Source of the DNA: Stieleria maiorica
GTDB taxonomy: Bacteria; Planctomycetota; Planctomycetia; Pirellulales; Pirellulaceae
Reading direction: 5' to 3'
NCBI RefSeq assembly: GCF_008035925.1
Contig: NZ_CP036264.1
Coordinates: forward strand, 7,721,641-7,785,640
DNA length: 64,000 bases
Positions 1-9,130 of this stretch are shown here, one piece after another. The number at the start of each line of letters is the position of its first letter. The stretch's first letter is position 1. The position numbers were made by a program, and so were the translations under genes. Below the pieces are notes generated by a model. The model did no database searches, was not told the DNA's origin, and worked only from the letters and a program-made list of their open reading frames with translations.

Positions 1-812
1 CTGAGCGTGATCGAGTGAGCGATCGTGAACAGCGTGACAATTTTGACGATGTTGAAAAAGGCTTGTTTGAACCCTTGCACCGGTTGCCAGGCGTTGTCCC
101 GGCGGACCAAGACGGCCGGCAGCAGCAGCGCGACGATGAACAGGATGTGGTCGATTCCGATCCAGATGTGCAGCACGCCTTGCCAGATGAAATCACGCGG
201 CCGCAGCAGCAGATCGATGTGGGTCAGGTCCAGCTCTTGAACCGGGTTGTGTGATCCGAAGACCATCGCGGTAAACTCGCCTTCGAATTCTTGGCCGCTT
301 TTTCGATTGCGTTCGATGCAGACCAGACTGCGGTGCGTGAAGTCGTCCTCGACGAACAGACTGTTTCGGATCGTGATCGTGTCTGGTACGGGGCCGGTCG
401 GGGTTTGATAGAGGTACTGGGCGTAGCTGCCTTCGTCGGCCGGCAAGTCCAGGATCTGCAGATCGATGTACTGGATCGGAATCGGACCGGAGTCGACCGA
501 GAGTTGGTAGTGTTCTCGGATGTAGTCGAGCACACGTGGCTGCGTTTGCCGGAGAATCTGCACGCGTTTGTCCGCCGGGGCGTCAGTCCCTTGATCGCGA
601 TCATCGGTCGCGGCGTCCGCGTGGACATCGATTCCCAGTTTGTCACGCAGGTCGTTCAAATTGAGTTCGACACGTCCGGTGAACCGATCTTCTTCGACAT
701 TCAGCCAGACGTAGGTTTCGCCGGTCGTGTGGGCACGGGCCGCGCCCGAAAGCACGCACGCCGTCAGGAACACGAACCAAATCAACCGTCCGCGGACCAA
801 AAAGCGGGACAT
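1..812 (-). CDS. HupE/UreJ-like membrane protein, 3' end outside window
   Basis: Reading the minus strand from the ATG at 812 gives a frame that stays open to the window edge, so the C-terminus is missing. It begins MSRFLVRGRLIWFVFLTACV, a signal peptide or first membrane segment ending in an AARA-type cleavage site, followed by a roughly 180-residue extracytoplasmic part. After this comes a membrane segment with the motif GIDHILFIVALLLPA, then FTIAHSITL near the edge. The GIDHxLF and AHSxTL histidine motifs are typical of the HupE/UreJ_2 family of small membrane proteins, some of which are linked to nickel or cobalt transport; many family members are uncharacterised. The long N-terminal domain before the membrane core is common in HupE/UreJ_2 relatives outside hydrogenase operons. 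No hydrogenase or urease gene is nearby, so a nickel role is not supported here. The frame was chosen by these motifs, because overlapping plus-strand frames are also open. Confidence 0.75.
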   Translation of the reverse strand, partial: MSRFLVRGRLIWFVFLTACVLSGAARAHTTGETYVWLNVEEDRFTGRVELNLNDLRDKLGIDVHADAATDDRDQGTDAPADKRVQILRQTQPRVLDYIREHYQLSVDSGPIPIQYIDLQILDLPADEGSYAQYLYQTPTGPVPDTITIRNSLFVEDDFTHRSLVCIERNRKSGQEFEGEFTAMVFGSHNPVQELDLTHIDLLLRPRDFIWQGVLHIWIGIDHILFIVALLLPAVLVRRDNAWQPVQGFKQAFFNIVKIVTLFTIAHSITL

Positions 813-1223
813 CGCGTTTTTCCTGTCCGTGTCAGTTCCGCCGCGGATGTCCCACGCCGGAGAGGTCGTTGTGGCGAGGGGTGATCGCGGCCCGCTGTCG
901 GAACGAAGCGGTGCACCGGGGCCGAGCGGTTTGTGAGGGATCGGTTTCATGAGGCAAGTCACGTGCGAATTCGCGTCAGTGCCGCTTTGCACAGGATAGT
1001 CAATGGGTAGGCCAGAATAGTACCTTCGGTGGTGGCGGTGCGTCATTTTCGTGCTTGCGGTGGCTGTTTGTGTGAAAGTCTGCCGGCCACTTCGCGTGAA
1101 TCGCTTCGACCGATAGGATGAACGGGGGGCGACCGATTGTGACGGACGCACGTCCCCGTCGATCGCTGGAGCCCTCAGGCTCCGTCCCCTGATCCCTCCC
1201 CACCGCGTTTGTTGGAAGTATTG
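813..1223. other. Intergenic region between divergent genes
   Basis: This 411-bp gap lies between the HupE-like gene (minus) and pyrC (plus) and so must contain both promoters. No open frame here looks like a protein. I see no strong hairpin or clear -35/-10 pair. Confidence 0.5.
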
Positions 1224-2576
1224 ATGACCCGCGTTCTGTTCCGAAATGCATCTGTTGTGCTGCCCAATCAGGTCTCCAACGATTCGGTCCTGGTCGAAGA
1301 CGGCAAGATTTTGGACGTCGCCGCCGGGGCGGACGCAGCGGCCGATCAGGTCGTCGACTGCCAGGGGCTGCATCTGATGCCGGGCGTGATCGACGATCAG
1401 GTCCATTTTCGCGAGCCCGGACTGACGCACAAAGAAGACCTGTCAACGGCCAGCCACGCCTGTGCGGCCGGTGGTGTGACCTCGTTTCTGGAGATGCCCA
1501 ACACGAAGCCCCCGGCAGTGACGATCGACGGCGTCCGCGCCAAAGAGCAACTTGCCGCGGAAAAGTCTCTGGTCAATTATGGGTTTTACATCGGGGCCAC
1601 GCCGGACAACGCCGCCGAGCTGGCCAAGGCGACCGATGTCCCGGGGATCAAGATCTTCATCGGCAGCAGCACCGGAAACCTGCTGGTCGACGAGCAGGAA
1701 GCACTCGAACGGATCTTTGCCGAAACCACGTTGCCGATCTGTGCCCATTGCGAAGACGAACAGACCGTGCGTGCCAATGCGGATCGTCTGGCCGGCACGA
1801 CTGACGTGGCTGATCATTCACGCATCCGTGATGTCCGGGCCGCCATGATCGCGACCAAACGATCCACGGATCTGGCCCGCAAATACAAACATCGCTTTCA
1901 CGTTCTGCACGTTTCGACCGGGGACGAACTGCAATACCTGGCCGACCCCGCACCGTACATCACCGCGGAAGTTTGTCTGCACCATTTGTTCTTCAATGTG
2001 GACGACTATCCTCGTTTGGGCACGCGGATCCAAATGAACCCGTCGATCAAAACCGCCGAAGACAATCGTCGGCTGTTTGATGCGTTGCTCAGCCAAACCA
2101 TTCAAGTCATCGCGACCGACCATGCTCCGCACACGCTGGAGGAAAAATCGGTGGCTTACCCGAAAAGTCCCTCGGGGTTGCCGGCGGTGGAGAACAGTTT
2201 GGCACTGATGTTGGATCAGGTCACGCAAGGGCGATGTTCCATCAACCAGGTCGCATCGTGGATGTGCGACGCACCGGCGCGGGTCTGGGGAATGGTCGGA
2301 AAAGGCAGGATCGAAAACGGTTATGATGCGGACCTGGTGTTGGTGGATCTGAACAAATCGAAAACGATTCGCGATGCCGAACAACACACCAAATCGAAGT
2401 GGTCGCCTTGGGACTCGGTCCGCTTGACCGGCTGGCCGGTGGCAACGTATGTCGGCGGACAAAAGGTCTATGACGCTGTCGACGGATTTGACGAAGCGTT
2501 TCGCGGCGCCAAGTTGCGGTTCGATCACTCCCGCGGCGGTTACTGGGCGACGCCGGATGGGATCGGCACTGCTTGA
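1224..2576 (+). CDS. pyrC: Dihydroorotase (class I-like)
   Basis: This is a 450-residue amidohydrolase that should catalyse the reversible cyclisation of N-carbamoyl-aspartate to dihydroorotate in pyrimidine synthesis. Visible motifs are [13 protein letters not shown] (residues 54-66), the lysine in [12 protein letters not shown] (K143) that is carbamylated in the family, AHCEDE (H175), HVLHVS (H226, H229) and ATDHAPHT (catalytic D299). The metal-binding HxH reads QVH here (Q59, H61). The [10 protein letters not shown] form is known from Bacteroidetes dihydroorotases, so it looks like a subgroup trait and not damage. I chose the ATG at 1224 (MTRVLFRN); an in-frame TTG at 1209 would add only five residues. 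No other pyr gene is adjacent, so the gene appears to be transcribed alone. Hydantoinase and allantoinase are alternatives, but the overall motif set favours dihydroorotase. Confidence 0.9.
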   Translation: MTRVLFRNASVVLPNQVSNDSVLVEDGKILDVAAGADAAADQVVDCQGLHLMPGVIDDQVHFREPGLTHKEDLSTASHACAAGGVTSFLEMPNTKPPAVTIDGVRAKEQLAAEKSLVNYGFYIGATPDNAAELAKATDVPGIKIFIGSSTGNLLVDEQEALERIFAETTLPICAHCEDEQTVRANADRLAGTTDVADHSRIRDVRAAMIATKRSTDLARKYKHRFHVLHVSTGDELQYLADPAPYITAEVCLHHLFFNVDDYPRLGTRIQMNPSIKTAEDNRRLFDALLSQTIQVIATDHAPHTLEEKSVAYPKSPSGLPAVENSLALMLDQVTQGRCSINQVASWMCDAPARVWGMVGKGRIENGYDADLVLVDLNKSKTIRDAEQHTKSKWSPWDSVRLTGWPVATYVGGQKVYDAVDGFDEAFRGAKLRFDHSRGGYWATPDGIGTA

Positions 2577-2722
2577 TGCTGCACTGCTTGATGCGGCACT
2601 GACGTTCCGCCCGCCGGGACGGTAAACTAGCGGGTTCGTCGCAAACCAATTTCCGACATGGGCGTTAGCGGAAGCCGCCAATGCCTTGTCGATTGTTCCG
2701 ACGTATCCGATCCAGGGTGCCT

Positions 2723-2785
2723 ATGCCAGCCCGACGCGTAAGCGAGGGGCCACGTCTGACCCTCGCTTACGCGTCGGGCTGGCAT
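2723..2785. repeat. REP-like hairpin (gccagcccgacgcgtaagcg type)
   Basis: Two perfect 26-bp inverted arms (2723-2748 and 2760-2785) flank an 11-bp loop. The sequence lies between pyrC and the YceH gene and can form a very stable stem. It belongs to a hairpin type frequent between genes in Rhodopirellula-like genomes. It may stop transcription from pyrC or stabilise mRNA ends. Confidence 0.85.
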
Positions 2786-2872
2786 CATCGCGAACCGCCC
2801 ACCAGCGCGAACATCAAATCGGACCGAAGCACTGGCGGCAAAATTTATATTTCCCCCTTTTTGACGATTCCC

Positions 2873-3550
2873 ATGTCTGAAAACGACACCCAGAACGACA
2901 AACCCGTGGTGCCACTGTCCGCCAACGCCCGTCGCGTGTTGGGGGTGTTGGTGGAAAAAGCGAAAACGACGCCGGACAATTATCCGATGTCCGCCGCGGC
3001 GATCATCAGCGGTTGCAACCAGAAATCCAACCGTAACCCGCAAATGCAGCTGGATGAAGACGATGTGCTGCTGGCGCTCGATGAACTGCGTGGCGTCGGT
3101 GCGGCTCGGGAAATCCAAGGCAGCGGACGTGTGACCAAGTATCGGCACGCCGCCTATGAATGGTTGGATCTGGATAACCCACAAGCAGCCGTGTTGACCG
3201 AATTGCTGCTTCGCGGTCCCCAAACGGTCGGCGAGCTTCGCACGCGGGCCTCACGGATGTGCAGCCTGCCGGATCTGGATGCGGTCAAGACCGCGCTGGA
3301 AACGTTGACCGAAAAGGAGCTGGTGGAAGCGTTGACGCCACCGGGACGCGGGCAGACGTTTGCCCACAAGCTGTATCCGCCGCAAGAGCGGCAATACTTG
3401 GAAGCACGCGTCGAAAAGCAGGCCGCGGCAAAGTCGGCGGCCGTGCCGGACACCAGCAAGGACGTCATCGACCAACTGATCGCGCGGCTGGATTCGGTGA
3501 CCGAGCGGATCGATGATCTGGAAGCGCGTTTAAAAACGTTGGAGTCATAA
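2873..3550 (+). CDS. YceH-family protein (DUF480)
   Basis: A 225-residue protein of the YceH/DUF480 family, built from two winged-helix-like domains. Family hallmarks are the opening LSANARRVLGVLVEKAKTTPDNYPMS and NQKSNRNPQMQLDE in the first 60 residues, and LLLRGPQTVGELRTRASRM near residue 105. A predicted coiled coil follows at the C-terminus (about residues 185-225). The ATG at 2873 was chosen because conserved family sequence begins about 15 residues after it; the frame is open further upstream, but that stretch crosses the REP hairpin and is not protein-like. The molecular function of the family is not established. The gene stands alone between two repeat regions and converges on the UnbV gene. 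Confidence 0.88.
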   Translation: MSENDTQNDKPVVPLSANARRVLGVLVEKAKTTPDNYPMSAAAIISGCNQKSNRNPQMQLDEDDVLLALDELRGVGAAREIQGSGRVTKYRHAAYEWLDLDNPQAAVLTELLLRGPQTVGELRTRASRMCSLPDLDAVKTALETLTEKELVEALTPPGRGQTFAHKLYPPQERQYLEARVEKQAAAKSAAVPDTSKDVIDQLIARLDSVTERIDDLEARLKTLES

Positions 3551-3598
3551 TCATCACTTGTTCCCGGACGCTGCCTGGGAACACACTGCGGTCAATTG

Positions 3599-3685
3599 GG
3601 TAGGAAGATTTCGGGGGTAAGAAAATTGTGACCCCCCCTCTCCATTGGACGGAGCTAATTCTCCTACCTCCAAAATCTTCCTACC
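3599..3685. repeat. Inverted repeat in convergent intergenic gap
   Basis: Arms at 3599-3627 and 3657-3685 match at 25 of 29 positions when one is reverse-complemented. The gap lies between the 3' ends of the YceH gene and the UnbV gene. A shorter hairpin (gttccc/gggaac) lies just upstream near 3560-3582. Both could act as transcription terminators. Confidence 0.75.
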
Positions 3686-3737
3686 TCTCCACCCGGCCAC
3701 GGTGTTCTGTCACGGCGGTTGGCGTCGGGAAAGAGAT

Positions 3738-3764
3738 GGCAGAGTGATGCGGGGCAGAATGATG
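3738..3764. repeat. Single end copy of the ggcagaatgatg element
   Basis: This stretch matches the end motif (ggcagaRtgatacggggcagaatgatg-like) of the larger repeat elements at 8850-9106 and 41816-42115. Here no tandem block or inverted partner is present, so it may be a decayed or minimal copy. Like the other two it lies in a gap between convergent genes. Confidence 0.6.
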
Positions 3765-3816
3765 TCGGGGAGAGAAGCCGTTGGCGAGTTCCGCTACGAT
3801 TCAATCCCGAACCGTT

Positions 3817-6800
3817 CTACCGCGCCGATTCGACGATCACCGTTTGATCGCGGGTGGGAACGTCGGGGAATCGTTCGCTGATCCCCGTCGGCCAGGTCAC
3901 CGAGACATCGACGGCCTGGTCGGCCAGGTCGCCCAGGCCGAAGTGCATGACGCGGTCGTTGCTGCATTGGTACCCGTCGCCGGCGACCAAGAATCCGGTG
4001 TGGGTTCCCTGGCTGGTTTCGATACGAACGGTGCTGCCGATCGCGTTGCGTGAAGACGTGCGGCCTTTCAAATCCAACCGCAGCCAGTTGCCGACCTTGG
4101 GCGTGCGGTTGATCACCAGCGCGGTCGGCTCGGTTTGGTGCGTGACCACAAAGTCGACGTGCCCGTCGCGATTGACGTCGCTGGTCCACAAGCCGCGGCC
4201 GACGTGAAAGGATTGAAAGTACTCGCCCAGCGTCGCCAGGGACACGCCGCGGTAGCGGCCGTCGTCGGATCGTTGAAAGATCTGCATCGGCTGGTCGTAC
4301 ATCGCTTTTTCGTCACCCCGCGAGAACAGGTCGACGTGGCCATTGGTGACCACCAGTTCCAATTCACCGCTGTTGTCGATGTCGATCGCTTCGGTGCCGA
4401 ACGCGACCAGCGGGTGGGTGTCGTCGACCAAACCTAACGCACCGGTGCGGTCTTGCCAGATGCCGGAGGAGGATTGGGAGTGCAAGGTGTTGTATTCTTT
4501 GTCGAAGTTGGTGACGTAAAAATCCAAGTCACCGTCTCGATCGAAGTCGCCGGTGGCGATCCCCATCGAACCTTGCGGGATGCCGCGATCGTCGCCGCCG
4601 ATTCCACGCAGCATCGCCGATTCGGACAGCGAAAGTTTTCCATCGGACGGCTCACCGTCCAGACGACTCCAATAGTGGTTGTTGGTCATGTCGTTGGCCA
4701 CAAAGACTTCGTTGCCCGGCTTGCCGTCCAGGTCGCCGACGATGATTCCCAAGCCACGGCCGGGCGAATCGGTGACCGCTCCCCAAGCCTCGGTCGAATC
4801 CACGAAGGTCCCGTCGCCTTGGGATTTCAAAAAACGATCCGGCATGGCGGGGAACAGCATCGGAGAACAGGATCGAATCACCGTGGATCCTGTCATCGGG
4901 CAACTTTGTGTCACCGGGGCCAAGGTGGCGCAGTAATTGACGACGACCAGATCGGCCAGTCCGTCATGGTCCAGATCGGCGATCGAACCGCTGGAAGACC
5001 ATTCGTCCGGGGCGCCCGCCGGCATTTGATCACTCGCGTCGCGAAACGTTCCGTCTCCGTTGTTCACGTACAAGCGGTTGGGGCCGTAGTTGAGCACCAG
5101 CAGATCTGGAAAGCCGTCTTCGTTGATGTCACCGACGGCGACGCCTTGGCCGAATCCTTTGTCAGCCGTCTGCGATTGTTCCCCCACGCGTTGGAATTGT
5201 CCACCCAGGTTTCGGAACAACGCGTTGGGTTCAGAGTCCTGCGCCGGCGGTGTGCCACCGGCGGCCACCAGGTATTGGTCGCTCCAGCCGTCCAGGTCAA
5301 AATCGATCGTTCCGCCGCCGCATCCGAGCGTCTGGTACAGCATGATTCCCGGCTCGTGCAGCGTGTCGCTGGTCCGCCCCCAGAACGTCAGCCCGCGCTC
5401 GTCTGCTTCGTTTTCAAGCTTCCAGTCGACGATGACCCCATCCTGCTGGGCGGAGTTGCCGGCGATCGATCCGTCACGGCCGGTCGATTGCCGGACCGGA
5501 TCGCTGGTCGAAACCACTTTTTCGATGCTCGGCAGTGGCAACCTGGCGTACAGAGAATCAAAATCCGGCAGTGCCTCGGGGACTCGCCAGGGCGTCTCCG
5601 GATTCAACCGCCCGACCAAATCGCTGCGAAAGGCATCGACATCGACCGAGTCGTCTTCGGGCAACGTGGTCGCAATCGCCGACCAAGCCTCGGCTTCCCA
5701 CAGTCGCCCGAGCTTGGCGAGCGACTCGGCGATCTGAAGCGCGATGGCACGCGAGATTTCGCCGGTCCGGATGAAGCGGTCTTTGAGTTGGTGAAATCGT
5801 GTCAATTGTTGAGCGCGTGCGTTGACGACCGCGACCATTTCCTTGGTGACCGCGGGTTCCTTGCCGGTGACCGTGGCATTGTCGATAAACTGGGGCAGCA
5901 GCGTCGCCAACCGCGTCCAGATTTGAACGACGTCGGGATCGCCGCACGTGGCCGCTTGGGCAAACGCACGCAGCGCCGCAGGGCCGTCGTCGTTGGCCCG
6001 CGCCCAGTCGCCCAAGGCGATCCAGTAACTGGGGTAGGCCTGGATCCCGTCGGTCTGCGCCGCCGCCCAGCGTTCCAGTTCCTCAAAGCGTCGCGAGGCA
6101 GCCAAGGATTGTCCCAAGAATGCCTGGGACGGATGGTGTTCGGGGTGTTGGGCGACGATCTCACGAAGCAACTCGATCGCTTCGTCGAACTTACTCTCGT
6201 CGAATTTAGATTTCGCGGCGCCCAACAACGGTCGTTTGTCGTCGGGGTTGCGGGTGACCATTTGGTCCAACGGGTCGGCGTCCAAGGTCCGCCGCTCGGT
6301 GTTGCTTAAATCCTTCAGCATCCCGATGTCAAAGCGGCGGGCCAGCACCAAGGTTTGACCGTGTCGCATCGCCGAAACGCGATCGTCGGCACCGATGTAG
6401 AAATCGAACAACCAGCGTCGCGTTTCGTGTTGTTCCGGTTGCGCGCGCAGTGCCTGTTCCAGGAATTCCAACCCGTCGTAGTATTGTCCCAGCCCGATCA
6501 TCGCGATCATGGTTTGTCGCACGCGGCTGGCATTTTGATAGGACTCCGATTCACAGGCCGATCGCAGAAATTCGGCGGCCTGTTCGGGACGCCCGGTTTC
6601 GTGGGCGGCTTGGGCGATCAAGACCAAGGTCTCCGGTTCGATCGACGATAAATCCCGGTCGGTTGTGCTGCCTGATTCGCTGCGGTTCTTCTCGGCCTGT
6701 TCCAGGATCACTTGGGATGCGGCCCAGGCCTGGTCCCATTGGCGGCGTCGTAGCGACAATTTGAGTGTGCCGACCGGGTTGGCCAGCGGTTTGTCATCTC

Positions 6801-7101
6801 GATGGTCCGCGTGGGATGACGCAGGATTGCCGTCCGTGTTGTCGGCATTTGGCGAGTGATCACATCCCCCGAGCAGTGACCCGAGCAATGAAACGGCGGT
6901 CAGCAGCAGTGTGAAACAGCGTGCGGTCGTGACACTGCGGCGATCGGAGGCAAGTGATTGCCACCGGCGCCCAGTTTTCGGCAAACACAACGCGACCTGC
7001 GACGTAATGCACGTCGTTGCGGTGATTTCACTGGATGTGACGTTCGTCGCAGCCGGCGGTGGGCCGATCGGGGCAAACATCTGTGGGCTTCGTTTCCGCA
7101 T
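3817..7101 (-). CDS. TPR / FG-GAP / UnbV (CRTAC1-like) lipoprotein
   Basis: A 1,094-residue exported protein. A hydrophobic stretch ends in the lipobox LLGSLLGGC (cysteine about residue 80), so it is probably a lipoprotein; the 50-60 residues before it are unusually long, and the true start may lie downstream of the ATG at 7101. Residues about 90-500 hold TPR-like helical repeats. Residues about 560-1000 hold FG-GAP/VCBS blades with calcium-type loops such as DFDLDGWSD, DINEDGFPD, DLDHDGLAD, DFDRDGDLD and DVNRDGHVD. The end (GSTVRIETSQGTHTGFL to SVTWPTG) matches the ASPIC/UnbV C-terminal domain. Such proteins are abundant in planctomycetes; their role is unproven, but surface binding of glycans or proteins is plausible. 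It is divergent from a second FG-GAP lipoprotein at 7177. Confidence 0.88.
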   Translation of the reverse strand: MRKRSPQMFAPIGPPPAATNVTSSEITATTCITSQVALCLPKTGRRWQSLASDRRSVTTARCFTLLLTAVSLLGSLLGGCDHSPNADNTDGNPASSHADHRDDKPLANPVGTLKLSLRRRQWDQAWAASQVILEQAEKNRSESGSTTDRDLSSIEPETLVLIAQAAHETGRPEQAAEFLRSACESESYQNASRVRQTMIAMIGLGQYYDGLEFLEQALRAQPEQHETRRWLFDFYIGADDRVSAMRHGQTLVLARRFDIGMLKDLSNTERRTLDADPLDQMVTRNPDDKRPLLGAAKSKFDESKFDEAIELLREIVAQHPEHHPSQAFLGQSLAASRRFEELERWAAAQTDGIQAYPSYWIALGDWARANDDGPAALRAFAQAATCGDPDVVQIWTRLATLLPQFIDNATVTGKEPAVTKEMVAVVNARAQQLTRFHQLKDRFIRTGEISRAIALQIAESLAKLGRLWEAEAWSAIATTLPEDDSVDVDAFRSDLVGRLNPETPWRVPEALPDFDSLYARLPLPSIEKVVSTSDPVRQSTGRDGSIAGNSAQQDGVIVDWKLENEADERGLTFWGRTSDTLHEPGIMLYQTLGCGGGTIDFDLDGWSDQYLVAAGGTPPAQDSEPNALFRNLGGQFQRVGEQSQTADKGFGQGVAVGDINEDGFPDLLVLNYGPNRLYVNNGDGTFRDASDQMPAGAPDEWSSSGSIADLDHDGLADLVVVNYCATLAPVTQSCPMTGSTVIRSCSPMLFPAMPDRFLKSQGDGTFVDSTEAWGAVTDSPGRGLGIIVGDLDGKPGNEVFVANDMTNNHYWSRLDGEPSDGKLSLSESAMLRGIGGDDRGIPQGSMGIATGDFDRDGDLDFYVTNFDKEYNTLHSQSSSGIWQDRTGALGLVDDTHPLVAFGTEAIDIDNSGELELVVTNGHVDLFSRGDEKAMYDQPMQIFQRSDDGRYRGVSLATLGEYFQSFHVGRGLWTSDVNRDGHVDFVVTHQTEPTALVINRTPKVGNWLRLDLKGRTSSRNAIGSTVRIETSQGTHTGFLVAGDGYQCSNDRVMHFGLGDLADQAVDVSVTWPTGISERFPDVPTRDQTVIVESAR

Positions 7102-7176
7102 TGGTGCTGTGGATCTCCGTGGTTTGTTATAACCGACGACGCCTAAAATGATTCCTTTTCAGAAGTCTTCGTGAAC
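7102..7176. promoter_or_regulatory. Divergent promoter region of two FG-GAP lipoprotein genes
   Basis: Only about 70 bp separate the starts of two outward-facing genes for FG-GAP lipoproteins, so their promoters must overlap or lie inside the 5' ends. No consensus boxes are clear. Confidence 0.4.
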
Positions 7177-8826
7177 ATGAAAGCTTATTCGACACGCCCG
7201 ATCTGTCGCACCAGGGGCCCAATCTGTCGCAGCAGCCGGTATACAGGGCTTCTATACGCCGCGGTGGCCGCAATGTTGCTGCCCATCGGGGGTGGTTGTG
7301 CAAAAAAAGACGACGAATCGGCTGCGTCGATCGAATCGCCGTCGGGCGAAACACCCCCCGAGGGCACGCTGTCGGCCAACGACGTCGCCTTTCTGAAGCG
7401 GTCCGGACCGAAAATCGAGGCGTTCTGCGGCGATTGCCATGCGATGCCGCGTCCGACGAGCTCTCCCGAAGATGAATGGGAGATGGAGATCATCCAGGGA
7501 TTCGATCTGTATCGGACCTCCGGACGCACCGATTTGGACGTTCCCGATGAAGCCGACGTGCGACGGTACTTCAAGATGCAGGCCCCCAAGGATTCGGGGA
7601 TGCCTGTTTCCGAAACGTTGAATTACCCCGACGCGGCGCTGACCCACACCAAGTCCGGCTTGTGGCGAGAACGCGTTCGCGCCGCCGGCGTCACCAACGT
7701 CAATTGGATCGACCTCGGATTCGAATCCAAGCCCGGCAATGCCTTGGTGTATTGCGACATCGGAACGGGAACGGTCAACGCGTACTGGCCCAACGATCCC
7801 GAGGGGGAAATCCGCCGTTTGGGGACCGTGTTGCAACCGGTTCACACCGAACCGTGCGACTTAAATCAAGACGGATTGGTGGACCTGTTGGTCGCCGACA
7901 TCGGTGAATTCACCGCCAACGATAGCGATTTGGGACAGGTGTTGTGGATGGAACGGCTGAGCGACAGCGAGGCGTTTCGGACGCACGTCCTGATCGACGG
8001 GCTCAGTCGGACCGCCGATGCTCGTGCGGGCGATCTTGACGGGGACGGCGATGTGGATGTGTTGGTCGCGGCGTTCGGTTGGCGAAACAGCGGCCGGACG
8101 TTCATTCTGGAAAACCAAGGCATGGGGGATGACGGTGTGCCGATCTTTGAATCCCGTGACGTCGACCCGCGTCACGGTCCGGTGCACGTGCCGCTGGTCG
8201 ACTTTGATGGCGACGGTGACCTGGACTTCATCTCATTGATCAGCCAAGAACACGAACGCGTGGAGTTGTTCCGTAACGACGGCAAGGGCAACTTTGAAAG
8301 CGAATTGATCTACGCGGCGCCGGACCCGGCCTATGGTTCCAGCGGCATTGAGCTGGTCGACATGGACGGCGACGATGACTTGGACGTGTTGTACACCAAC
8401 GGTGATTCCTTCGATCGCGGCCCCAAACCGTTTCATTCGGTTCAGTGGCTGGAAAACGACGGCTCGCTGCCGATGCAGCGACATGAAATCTGCATCATGC
8501 CGGGGGTCTTGAACGCGACCGCCGGGGACTTTGACGGCGATGGCGATGTCGACGTCGTCGCCGTCGCGTTGCTGGGGGCGCACATCTCCAAAGACTGGGT
8601 CGCACAGGGAGCCTCGCCGATCGTGATGCTGTCCCAGCAAGACGATGGTTCGTTCACTCCGTCACGCTTGCCCGGGCGGATGCATGATCACCTGTCGGTC
8701 GTCAAAGGCGACTTTAACGGCGATGAGAAGTTGGACTTTGCGATCGGTAACTTTTTTCGCCCGGCTCCCAATGAGGTGCAGTCGGTGTTGAAGGAGCCGG
8801 AGTTGTTGATTTGGATGTCGAAGTGA
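7177..8826 (+). CDS. FG-GAP repeat lipoprotein with c-type haem motif
   Basis: A 549-residue exported protein. The N-terminus has a hydrophobic segment and lipobox (LLPIGGGC, cysteine near residue 41). A cytochrome-like motif FCGDCH (CxxCH, about residues 84-88) follows, with a conserved methionine nearby (CHAMPRP), suggesting one covalently bound haem c. The rest is an FG-GAP/VCBS propeller with calcium-type loops: DLNQDGLVD, DLDGDGDVD, DFDGDGDLD, DMDGDDDLD, DFDGDGDVD and DFNGDEKLD. The ATG at 7177 is chosen; a GTG at 7171 is an equally close alternative. This domain pairing is found in planctomycete secreted proteins, where a redox or sugar-oxidation role is suspected but not shown. The gene is divergent from the UnbV lipoprotein gene. 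Confidence 0.85.
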   Translation: MKAYSTRPICRTRGPICRSSRYTGLLYAAVAAMLLPIGGGCAKKDDESAASIESPSGETPPEGTLSANDVAFLKRSGPKIEAFCGDCHAMPRPTSSPEDEWEMEIIQGFDLYRTSGRTDLDVPDEADVRRYFKMQAPKDSGMPVSETLNYPDAALTHTKSGLWRERVRAAGVTNVNWIDLGFESKPGNALVYCDIGTGTVNAYWPNDPEGEIRRLGTVLQPVHTEPCDLNQDGLVDLLVADIGEFTANDSDLGQVLWMERLSDSEAFRTHVLIDGLSRTADARAGDLDGDGDVDVLVAAFGWRNSGRTFILENQGMGDDGVPIFESRDVDPRHGPVHVPLVDFDGDGDLDFISLISQEHERVELFRNDGKGNFESELIYAAPDPAYGSSGIELVDMDGDDDLDVLYTNGDSFDRGPKPFHSVQWLENDGSLPMQRHEICIMPGVLNATAGDFDGDGDVDVVAVALLGAHISKDWVAQGASPIVMLSQQDDGSFTPSRLPGRMHDHLSVVKGDFNGDEKLDFAIGNFFRPAPNEVQSVLKEPELLIWMSK

Positions 8827-8849
8827 TCGGTGGGGTAGGAGGATGAGTT

Positions 8850-9106
8850 GGCAGAAGGATACGGGGCAGAATGATGGGGAGGCCGGTTGATGGGGGCAAG
8901 ACGATGGGGGCAAAACGATGGGGCAAGACGATGGGGGCAAGACGATGGGGGCAAGACGATGGGGGCAAGACGATGGGGTGGCAGAATGATGGGGTGGCAG
9001 AATGATGGGGTGGCAGAATGATGGGGTGGCAGAATGATGGGGTGGCAGAATGATGGGGTGGCAGAATGATGGGGCATGGCATGATTCTGCCCCGTATTAT
9101 TCTGCC
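8850..9106. repeat. Composite tandem/inverted repeat element in convergent gap
   Basis: The element has near-matching inverted ends (8850-8875 and 9081-9106; 23 of 26 positions). Between them are two tandem blocks: a ~14-bp unit gggggcaagacgat (about 8890-8976), then a 16-bp unit ggggtggcagaatgat repeated about six times (about 8976-9073). It fills the gap between the 3' ends of two convergent genes. A sister element lies at 41816-42115. Confidence 0.9.
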
Positions 9107-9130
9107 TTCTTCCGTTTCTTGCAGCCGCTC

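Noticed and set aside
291..884. 197-codon plus-strand frame
   Set aside because: It is opposite the HupE-like gene; the minus-strand reading has a signal peptide and family motifs, and this one has neither.
1000..1446. 148-codon minus-strand frame upstream of and over the pyrC start
   Set aside because: It overlaps the conserved start of pyrC and has an Arg/Pro-rich composition typical of antisense frames.
4453..6309. 618-codon open frame on the plus strand
   Set aside because: It lies opposite the UnbV/FG-GAP gene, whose motifs are clear. High GC makes long antisense frames common here.
8890..9073. CRISPR array
   Set aside because: The 14-16 bp units are directly adjacent with no spacers, and there are no cas genes.
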